From positions 1 to 10,504 of the forward strand of contig DYDK01000043.1 of the NCBI GenBank assembly GCA_020717935.1: DNA of 10,504 bases. Reading direction: 5' to 3'. Shown here in pieces: positions 5,177-10,504 of the stretch; the first letter of the stretch is position 1; each line of letters opens with the position of its first letter. The position numbers were made by a program, and so were the translations under genes. The notes under the pieces were generated by a model. That model saw only the letters and a list, made by a program, of their open reading frames with translations, made no database searches and had not been told where the DNA came from. This DNA comes from Desulfocapsa sp. (GTDB lineage Bacteria; Desulfobacterota; Desulfobulbia; Desulfobulbales; Desulfocapsaceae).

Positions 5177-7705
5177 ATGACGAACACACCCAAATCCACC
5201 CAGGAAAAGATCTTGGCCGGTCTTGCCGGTCAGCAGAATGCTGGCAAGTCAACGACCTTCAACATGCTCACCGGCGCCAACCAGCATATTGCCAATTATC
5301 CCGGGGTCACAGTTGATAAGAAGTCAGGCTCTTACACTTATCAAGGAAGCAAGGTTGAGGTCGTTGACCTGCCAGGCACCTACAGTCTGACATCGTTTTC
5401 CTTGGAAGAGCGGGTGACGCGAGATTTTTTGATCACTGAAAAACCGGATGTGATTATCAATGTGGTGGATGCGTCCTCCCTGAAACGCAGCCTCTATTTC
5501 ACTTTCCAGGTGCTGGAGATGGGGTTTCCGGTGGTCGTGGCTCTGAACATGATGGATGTAGCCGAGCGCAATGGGGTTGAAATTGATGTCGCGCGGTTGC
5601 AGCATCGTTTGGGGATTGATGTCATTCCGACAGTTGGCCGCAAGGGGAAGGGAAAAAATGAGCTGCGTGAAGCCATTCTGGCTGTGACCAGAAGAAAGGA
5701 AGGGAAGGTTCTGCATATTGCCTATGAAGAACTGGAGTCCGCCATACAAGGACTTGAAGACCAGTTCAGGCAGACAAAACTTGCCGATATCTACCCGGCG
5801 CGCTGGCTGGCGGTGAAGCTCGTGGAGGGCGACAGCGAAGCGGAACGGATCGTCGCTCTGGAACTCGGTTTAACCGCCGGAGAACTGGAAACGGCCAGGA
5901 AAATCAAGCAAAGTTTCGAAGAAAGTCATTACATGACCGTCGCCGATTATATAATGGGCTGCCGAGATCGGCTGGCAAGCTCTATTATCGCTTCCTGTGT
6001 GAATGAAACGAGACAGGGCAAGGCCAACATCTCCGAGGCCATCGATGCCGTAGTCTTGAACCGTTTTGCCGCTCCGATTTTTCTGGTGGCTACCGTTTTT
6101 GTCATCTATCAGCTCTCCATTGTCAAGGGCTACGACCTGACCCAGTATTGGTGGCCGTTTCTGGCCAAGTTCCGGGCCATTGTCGCCAGCATCCTGCCCG
6201 GAGCAGGGATGCTGGAAGACCCCTATATTCGCTCCATGGCCCTGTGGATGGTGGACTCCGCCAACGCCCTGCTCAACTATATTCCCATCTTCCTCATTCT
6301 CTTCGCCCTTATCGCTATTCTTGAAGATTCTGGCTACATGGCCCGCATTGCCTTTATCCTTGACAAACTCTTCCACGCCTTCGGGCTGCACGGCCAATCA
6401 ACCCTGCCCTATATCCTGGGCGGTGTCTTTGCCGGGGGCTGTGCCGTCCCCGGGGTCATGTCCACCAAGGGCATCCCCGACGAGCGCTCACGCATGGCCA
6501 CCATCCTCACTGTTCCCTATATGAACTGCCTGGCGAAAATCCCCTTCTACACCCTGCTGGTCAATGTCTTCTTCGCTCCCTACAAGTCCTGGGTCATGCT
6601 GTTTCTTTCAACCATTACAATTTTTGTTGCCCTGCTTGTGGCCAAACTTTTAACAGTCACTGTTCTGAAGACAAAAGAGACTGCCCCCTTTGTCATGGAA
6701 CTTCCCAATTATCACCCGCCGACCTTTTTCGGGGTGGGGCAGCGGGCGGTGGAGCGCACCTGGCAGTATATCAAAAAGGTCGGGACCATTGTGGTTGCGG
6801 TCTCTGTCTGTGTCTTCACCCTGCTTCAGTTCCCTGGAATGAGTGATGAGCGCAGGACTTTCTTTCAGGAGGAAATGAATAAGGCCCTTGGCCAGTTTCA
6901 GGAGAAGATCAAGGAAAGCAGCTATGTCAGCCGCTTCAAAGATGATGCCGCTCTGGTGGAACTGGTCAGCCTTTACAACGATTTCAAGACCGCCAAACTC
7001 AATACCAAAGGGGCTGAGGCCAACGAGGAGCTGGACACCCGCTACAAAAAGGCCAATCCGGAACTGTTTGTTTTCCTGAAGCCCGAACAGGACAAGGATG
7101 CCGATACGGTGAGCAAGGCCCTGCGCGGACTGGCGTCCACGCAGAAAACGCTGCGGCGGCAGATCAAGGAGGAGCAGATCGGGACAAGTGTTCTGGGGAT
7201 GGTGGGACGTTCGCTGGAGCCGGTGACCCGTTGGGCGGGATTTGACTGGAAGATCAATGTGGCCATCCTTTCTTCCTTTGCCGCCCGCGAGTCCAGCGTG
7301 GCAACCATCGGCGTGCTGTACCAGCAGGGGGCCGATGAGAACAAGAGCCTGGAGGAGCGCATGGGCGCGGAGACAAACGACAGCGGATTCACCCCGCTGC
7401 ACGCCCTGGCGGTGATGGTCTTTTTCGCCCTCTATCCGCCCTGTCTGGCAACCACTATCATGATCAAGGTGCAGACCGGTTCCTACAAATGGATGGTCTT
7501 CTCCATCCTCTTCCCGACAGCCCTTGGCTTTATCACGGCCTCAGGCATTTACAGCGGCGGCAAGGCCATGAACCTCAGCGGCATCCAGATGATGGGGGTC
7601 TTCTATCTCTTTGTGGTGGCACTCACGGTTGTGACCGGCCTCAGTAAGAGTTGGGGCAGGAAAATCATAAAGTCAGCCGGCCTGGCAGTAGCGGAGAATG
7701 GATAG
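5177..7705 (+). CDS. feoB: Ferrous iron transporter B (FeoB)
   Basis: 842 aa inner-membrane GTP-dependent Fe(II) importer. The N-terminal G domain has G1 GQQNAGKS (18-25), G2 PGVTVD (42-47), G3 DLPG (64-67) and G4 NMMD (124-127). The membrane core carries the duplicated gate motifs: GGVFAGGCAVPGVMSTKG with the conserved Cys, PYMNCLAKIPFY, and SSFAARESSVATIGVLY. A charged, mostly helical insert of about 110 residues (about 555-665) splits the core between the first and second gate halves, making the protein longer than E. coli FeoB (773 aa). G1 is GQQNAGKS rather than the common GNPNxGKT but keeps the catalytic residues. The ATG at 5177 is the only reasonable start because a stop lies in frame at 5129, but no good Shine-Dalgarno is visible, so coupling to feoA or a leader effect is possible. 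Confidence 0.96.
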   Translation: MTNTPKSTQEKILAGLAGQQNAGKSTTFNMLTGANQHIANYPGVTVDKKSGSYTYQGSKVEVVDLPGTYSLTSFSLEERVTRDFLITEKPDVIINVVDASSLKRSLYFTFQVLEMGFPVVVALNMMDVAERNGVEIDVARLQHRLGIDVIPTVGRKGKGKNELREAILAVTRRKEGKVLHIAYEELESAIQGLEDQFRQTKLADIYPARWLAVKLVEGDSEAERIVALELGLTAGELETARKIKQSFEESHYMTVADYIMGCRDRLASSIIASCVNETRQGKANISEAIDAVVLNRFAAPIFLVATVFVIYQLSIVKGYDLTQYWWPFLAKFRAIVASILPGAGMLEDPYIRSMALWMVDSANALLNYIPIFLILFALIAILEDSGYMARIAFILDKLFHAFGLHGQSTLPYILGGVFAGGCAVPGVMSTKGIPDERSRMATILTVPYMNCLAKIPFYTLLVNVFFAPYKSWVMLFLSTITIFVALLVAKLLTVTVLKTKETAPFVMELPNYHPPTFFGVGQRAVERTWQYIKKVGTIVVAVSVCVFTLLQFPGMSDERRTFFQEEMNKALGQFQEKIKESSYVSRFKDDAALVELVSLYNDFKTAKLNTKGAEANEELDTRYKKANPELFVFLKPEQDKDADTVSKALRGLASTQKTLRRQIKEEQIGTSVLGMVGRSLEPVTRWAGFDWKINVAILSSFAARESSVATIGVLYQQGADENKSLEERMGAETNDSGFTPLHALAVMVFFALYPPCLATTIMIKVQTGSYKWMVFSILFPTALGFITASGIYSGGKAMNLSGIQMMGVFYLFVVALTVVTGLSKSWGRKIIKSAGLAVAENG

Positions 7706-7723
7706 GGAAGAGATCAAGCGAAG

Positions 7724-7750
7724 GCGGATATAGGGAAAAACCTTGTCCGC
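7724..7750. terminator. Hairpin after feoB
   Basis: GCGGATATAGG pairs with CCTTGTCCGC (one bulge, one G-T pair) around a GAAAAA loop, 19 nt after the feoB stop. There is no T-tract on either side, so it is at best a weak or Rho-assisted end signal for the convergent feoB and dtxR transcripts. Confidence 0.45.
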
Positions 7751-7757
7751 TGGTTAA

Positions 7758-7943
7758 GGGCCTCGGCAAGAATAAATCATCCCGTCTTGCTGGTCTTTTC
7801 AGCCATCTTCTTCGTCGCGAAAAGAGTTACATAGCCCTGCTATGCGCCTCTTTCCGCTCCTCGAATACGCCCCGTAGGAAGTCCCCTTGGGGGATGACTG
7901 AAAATCCTGCGCAATACGGAACAATTTATTCTTGCCGAGGCCC
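7758..7943. mobile_element. MITE-like imperfect palindromic element (about 186 bp)
   Basis: The ends are perfect inverted repeats, GGGCCTCGGC... at 7758-7777 and its complement at 7924-7943 (20 bp; 21 bp counting the adjacent A/T). TAA flanks both sides (7755-7757 and 7944-7946), as a 3-bp target duplication would. Inside, further arms pair: 7796-7807 with 7893-7904, 7817-7826 with 7848-7857, and the apical CATAGC-CCT-GCTATG (7830-7844). A side hairpin TCCCC/GGGGA lies at 7882-7894. There is no coding capacity. It may be a non-autonomous transposable element or an intergenic palindromic repeat. As RNA it would form a long hairpin on both strands and may end both convergent transcripts. The family was not identified. 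Confidence 0.7.
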
Positions 7944-8449
7944 TAATCACCTGATTTTTTGGAGGAACATTCGGACAGATGACGCGGACAACTGTCCTGG
8001 GTGCAGCCATGTTTGCAGTAGTAGCCAAAGCCTGATCCCCAAGTGATACCCCCCATAGGGCACTTGTCCACATACTCCGCATATTTGACAAGGCGATCCA
8101 CAATCGCCTTGGGGATGGAATGCTCCATCCGGCAAGCGGCCTCGTCGGCCTCGTCGGCCTTTATTCCCAACACATTTACGAGAAAATTTTCGAGAGCTTG
8201 GTGGCGGCGGACAATTTCAAGGGCAACAATCCGCCCCGTATCCGTGAGGGTGATCAGGTCATAGGGCGCATAATTGATCAGGCCCAGTGCTCCCAGGGAA
8301 CGCAGGGCTCCCGTTACGGAAGAAGCGCGAACATCAAGTTTTCTGGCGATATCCTTGGCGCGGGCAGCCATTTTCTCGGCGGAGATATGATAAATCGCCT
8401 CAAGATAATCCTCCTGACTGGCGGTCAATGTGATTTTTTCTGTTGTCAT
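7943..8449 (-). CDS. DtxR/MntR-family metal-dependent transcriptional regulator
   Basis: 168 aa. The N-terminal winged helix (about residues 8-75) contains SQEDYLEAIYHI and AKDIARKLDVRASSVTGALRSLGALGLI. The dimerisation/metal domain follows (about 76-128). Putative ligands are D14 and E17 (as MntR D8/E11), H83 and E87, and C106, E109, H110 in AACRMEH (as DtxR C102/E105/H106). This mix makes Fe(II) or Mn(II) selectivity uncertain; Cys106 is DtxR/IdeR-like. The SH3-like third domain is absent. Instead there is a Cys-rich tail with C130, C145, C149, C154 and C161. The gene is convergent with feoB and is the obvious candidate regulator of the feo and divergent operons. Its TAG stop spans the edge of the palindromic element. 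There is no clear ribosome site before the ATG. Confidence 0.92.
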   Translation of the reverse strand: MTTEKITLTASQEDYLEAIYHISAEKMAARAKDIARKLDVRASSVTGALRSLGALGLINYAPYDLITLTDTGRIVALEIVRRHQALENFLVNVLGIKADEADEAACRMEHSIPKAIVDRLVKYAEYVDKCPMGGITWGSGFGYYCKHGCTQDSCPRHLSECSSKKSGD

Positions 8450-8852
8450 ATCAATAGTGCGCTGGAAAAAAGTTCTTCAGCGTTTGGTCGAACTGGGATG
8501 GCATGGGCAGAACATACGGTGGTTGAACAGAAAAAAGTCAACTGCCCACAGCCAATTCCAGCCATGTCGGTTAGCGGTTTTTATAACCCGTCGTGCATAT
8601 TTGAAAACAAGGGGCATCTACGAGCGAACCCCGATGAGCGAGACAAGACACTAAAAGATTACGCCATAACTAAAAAATGTCAACATTTCTTTTGTTCTTT
8701 CCCCTTCTTCCGAACATATACGGACATCCGTAGAGGCTGGTGAAAGGAGGTGGATGCGAAGATACCAGAAAGACTGAGTACGGCGCCGCTGTTCCAAATA
8801 AACTGTGTTTGCATAAAGATGAGACCTTCTCTGTTGACTCGGGCAGGAGAAA
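8450..8852. other. Intergenic region between dtxR and the NicO remnant
   Basis: 403 bp without a convincing gene. It holds the dtxR promoter with a roughly 200-nt leader (8450-8649) and a weak divergent plus-strand promoter candidate, TTGTTC (8692-8697), 17 bp, CATATA (8715-8720). A very strong Shine-Dalgarno AAAGGAGGTGG (8743-8753) precedes a seven-codon frame, MRRYQKD, at 8754-8777. A GTG start in the next frame (8750) would run into the pseudogene out of frame. The strong ribosome site in front of almost nothing suggests a leader peptide or the decayed start of a lost gene. Confidence 0.5.
8656..8683 (-). promoter_or_regulatory. dtxR promoter with TTTTAGT half-sites
   Basis: -35 TTGACA (8683-8678), a 16-bp spacer and -10 TAATCT (8661-8656), read on the minus strand. 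The spacer holds TTTTTTAGTTA (8677-8667), the same 11-mer as at 4626-4636 in the operon operator. A second TTTTAGT lies 19 bp downstream (8656-8650). This fits autoregulation by the encoded regulator. Confidence 0.55.
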
Positions 8853-9180
8853 ATGAAAAAATATGGGTCATTCGTGAAAAAGTTGAAGTTTCATCTGCTT
8901 GGACTTTTGACCGCCTTTCCCTTGGGCTCCTTTCACGCGCTAAGCCCCGGCCACATGAAGACCATGGTGGCTGCGTATCTTGTGGGAACGAGGGGGGGTA
9001 TTCAGCGCCGGGATCATCATGATCCTTGGCGTTGTTATTGCTTTGCATGCATTGATGCAAGCTGGCATCCTCACCTTCTGTCCTTAGTGATTTGCAGAAA
9101 AATTCTTTTTTTGGGTAAAGGCCTCGTTCCCCTACGCCGTATCACCTTTTCTCGTTCTCTTGGCATGCTTGACATTCGCA
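8853..9180 (+). pseudogene. Decayed NicO/RcnA-type nickel/cobalt transporter fragment
   Basis: The frame starts with ATG at 8853 after AGGAG and reads MKKYGSFVKKLKFHLLGLL, then TAFPLGSFHALSPGHMKTM, then VAAYLVGTRGG. The HALxPGHGKTxVAAYLVGxRG block is the hallmark of NicO/RcnA-like Ni/Co permeases; the Gly after GH is Met here. At a run of seven G (8992-8998) the frame is lost. Dropping one G restores a membrane-like sequence (VFSAGIIMILGVVIALHALMQAGILTF), which ends at TAG 9085-9087 followed by TGA. Beyond that a hydrophobic run (FPYAVSPFLVLLACLTFAG) reaches about 9180, and then the opposing cyclase gene begins. So it has at least a frameshift, tandem stops and loss of the C-terminal part. 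A sequencing error could explain the G-run only. Confidence 0.75.
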
Positions 9181-10260
9181 GGTAATGCAGCACACCTGGT
9201 CCCCCCCTCTCTTTTTAGCGTGGTATGTTTGTTTGTCGGCGGTCTGGATCAGTTTCGTGATCTGGGCGCCACAGCCGTCTGTGGTAAATCTATCCGTCGC
9301 CACCCCGAGGGACAGTGTCGTCTCGCCAATAGTACACTCCTTGTACATCTGCCTGATGCGTTGGGCTATTTTTTCTGCCTGTTCCTGGCCGGTATCCTGT
9401 AATATCACAGCAAATTCATCACCTCCCAGTCGAAAGGAAAGGTCGCTGCTGGTGCGCAGAGCTCCACGGATGCTTTCCGCCAGATGTATCAACACCTGAT
9501 CCCCCATGTGGTGGCCCAATGAGTCGTTGACTTGCTTGAATTTATCGCAATCGATAAAGATCAGGCTCGTCAAGGTGTTGTTTGCCGCTGCCTTGTCTGC
9601 GACCACAGGGAGCATATGATCAAAATGCCTGCGATTGAATAACCGGGTCAAGGCGTCCGTGTTCGCCTGCGCCTCCATGGCGTTGTATTGCTCTTTGACA
9701 CAATAGTACCGATGCTGGTGCTCATGCTGTTTCTTCCCCAGGTTGTGACTCATCCAACTCAGGTTGCGGAGGAGCACGAGGAATTGATCCTCATCTTCAC
9801 CTTCGTTGTCAAGGTCAAAGGAGACCTGATAGTTCCCGTTTTTTATCTCCCTGCAGAATTGGTTGATGATCAGCAGGTCTTTATTGATTAGATGAAACGC
9901 GGCTAATCGTGCAAGGGGGACAAGTAAGATAAAACCAAGAATGGGCAGAGCGAAGTAGAGATTTTTGCCGGGGATCAGATGGCCTGTTTCAATGAGCCAT
10001 GAGGTCCAAATCATCGGGATTAGTGTCAGGAATAAAAAAAGAACAGCAACGCGGCTGGTCATTCCGAATCGGCGGACATGAAAGGTCGTCTTTCTTAACA
10101 TCTCGTTCACCCATTCTTTGTTGCTCTTTCCTGATGGCAAGAGCACCCAAGACTGCTGCTGGAATTCATCTTCACTTTCGCATTGAGGAACTGTGGCGTG
10201 ACGCCGAAGGCAGTCCTCAGCTTTTTCGAGGGGCAAGTTGGAATTGGAGGTGGAAATCAT
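9142..10260 (-). CDS. Membrane-bound diguanylate cyclase (GGDEF)
   Basis: 372 aa. The N terminus (about 1-66) is polar; two membrane helices lie at about 71-90 and 101-121. The loop between them is very short, so there is almost no periplasmic sensor. A HAMP-like/coiled linker spans about 125-200, and the GGDEF domain about 205-356. The active-site RLGGDEF is at 277-283, the Mg site is FIDCDKF (D237) and the substrate motif is NDSLGH. It should make c-di-GMP from GTP at the inner membrane. The inhibitory I-site RxxD five residues before GGDEF is altered (T270-SSD, with Arg one residue earlier), so feedback inhibition may be lost. The C-terminal tail has C357, C358, C361, C363 and C366 and lies antisense to the NicO remnant. 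ATG 10260 is the longest start; M54 and M67 are alternatives because no good ribosome site is seen. Confidence 0.9.
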   Translation of the reverse strand: MISTSNSNLPLEKAEDCLRRHATVPQCESEDEFQQQSWVLLPSGKSNKEWVNEMLRKTTFHVRRFGMTSRVAVLFLFLTLIPMIWTSWLIETGHLIPGKNLYFALPILGFILLVPLARLAAFHLINKDLLIINQFCREIKNGNYQVSFDLDNEGEDEDQFLVLLRNLSWMSHNLGKKQHEHQHRYYCVKEQYNAMEAQANTDALTRLFNRRHFDHMLPVVADKAAANNTLTSLIFIDCDKFKQVNDSLGHHMGDQVLIHLAESIRGALRTSSDLSFRLGGDEFAVILQDTGQEQAEKIAQRIRQMYKECTIGETTLSLGVATDRFTTDGCGAQITKLIQTADKQTYHAKKRGGDQVCCITCECQACQENEKR

Positions 10261-10383
10261 GGTTCAATTCTCGGGGGACAAAAAATTTCAGCATCATGCG
10301 GCTGTTCAGAAGCTCGTATGCTCGTTCTAAGGGGGTCGGAGATTACAAAAGGCTCTTATATAATGCAACTTAGCGCAGATGTA

Positions 10384-10405
10384 TTAGTTTAGTTGAAACT
10401 AAAAA
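10384..10405 (-). promoter_or_regulatory. DtxR/IdeR-like operator on the diguanylate cyclase promoter
   Basis: On the plus strand 10384-10402 reads TTAGT-TTAGT-TGAA-ACTAA, a perfect 7-5-7 inverted repeat (TTAGTTT/AAACTAA) of 19 bp, the same length as the IdeR box (TTAGGTTAGGCTAACCTAA). Its left nine bases differ from that box at one position. On the minus strand 10405-10389 matches TTTTTAGTTnnnACTAA, as at 4627-4643. It covers the -10 region, so binding would repress. Confidence 0.5.
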
Positions 10406-10414
10406 TATTTTCAA
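10386..10414 (-). promoter_or_regulatory. Promoter of the diguanylate cyclase gene
   Basis: -35 TTGAAA (10414-10409), a 17-bp spacer and -10 TAAACT (10391-10386), read on the minus strand. The predicted start is near 10379, giving a leader of about 120 nt. The spacer and -10 are covered by the operator-like palindrome at 10384-10405. The rest of 10261-10504 holds no gene. It ends with ATATC-TT-GATAT (10493-10504), which may belong to a promoter for a gene outside the window. Confidence 0.5.
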
Positions 10415-10504
10415 TAAAAATTCTTCTTCTGCAAATTCGGCTAATAACAAAAACCTGAATCCGTGGCACAGTAATTGCTGAAAGCGCTCATAATATCTTG
10501 ATAT

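Noticed and set aside
7651..8046. 131-aa plus-strand frame across the palindrome
   Set aside because: It runs from the feoB end through the palindromic element into antisense dtxR; artefact.
8450..8649. Riboswitch in the dtxR leader
   Set aside because: No yybP-ykoY, NiCo or GEMM core was recognised; only small scattered inverted repeats.
8750..9022. GTG-started 90-aa plus-strand frame
   Set aside because: It overlaps the NicO remnant out of frame and shows no membrane helix or motif; its strong ribosome site is recorded separately.
9011..9025. Perfect palindrome GGATCAT-C-ATGATCC
   Set aside because: It lies inside the decayed NicO coding sequence and translates to a normal membrane stretch (AGIIMILG), so it is probably chance.
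8680..9060. 126-aa minus-strand frame
   Set aside because: Antisense to the NicO remnant and dtxR promoter, without recognisable features.
1..10504. CRISPR array, tRNA or rRNA genes
   Set aside because: No regularly spaced direct repeats and no cloverleaf or rRNA-like conserved stretches were seen on either strand.

Overview
The window looks like a chromosomal metal-homeostasis region from a Gram-negative, probably anaerobic bacterium. The closest feel is Desulfobacterota (Desulfobulbus/Desulfocapsa-like): an feoA-feoB pair, FeoB-associated Cys-rich mini-proteins, a DtxR-type regulator with a Cys-rich tail, and a DUF4198/COG5266-like periplasmic protein. The taxonomic placement is inference; no rRNA or other marker gene is present.

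Layout. (A) 71-4596, minus strand: a seven-gene putative operon. In transcription order it encodes a small secreted Cys protein (4282-4596), a DUF4198-like periplasmic protein (3400-4215), a 58-aa FeoB-associated Cys-rich membrane protein (3142-3318), a 63-aa membrane mini-protein (2947-3138), an ABC ATPase (2072-2950), a membrane permease-like protein (1309-1977) and a DUF4857-like membrane/periplasmic protein (71-1312). ATGA overlaps join 2947/2950 and 1309/1312, and strong intercistronic stem-loops lie at 3340-3381 and 1996-2064. (B) 4597-4816: a divergent promoter region. (C) 4817-7705, plus strand: feoA then feoB, the GTP-dependent ferrous iron importer. (D) 7706-7942: a small hairpin and a ~186-bp imperfect palindrome with 20-21-bp near-perfect ends, resembling a MITE inserted exactly in the stop codon of the next gene. 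(E) 7943-8449, minus strand: a DtxR-family metalloregulator convergent with feoB. (F) 8450-8852: a divergent promoter region. (G) 8853 to about 9180, plus strand: a decayed NicO/RcnA-type nickel/cobalt transporter. (H) 9142-10260, minus strand: a membrane-bound GGDEF diguanylate cyclase whose Cys-rich tail reads into the antisense of that pseudogene. (I) 10261-10504: the cyclase promoter.

How it may work together. FeoAB imports Fe(II). The divergent operon probably supplies periplasmic metal-handling proteins, Cys-rich membrane helpers and an ABC module of unknown substrate. The DtxR-like protein would be the metal sensor. The same operator-like element, TTTTTAGTTnnnACTAA, sits at the start of the divergent operon (4627-4643) and on the diguanylate cyclase promoter (10389-10405). 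The left half of this element also lies in the dtxR promoter (8667-8677). This suggests a small local regulon linking metal status, the undescribed operon and c-di-GMP signalling. That regulon is the main novelty candidate here, and it is a hypothesis from sequence pattern only.
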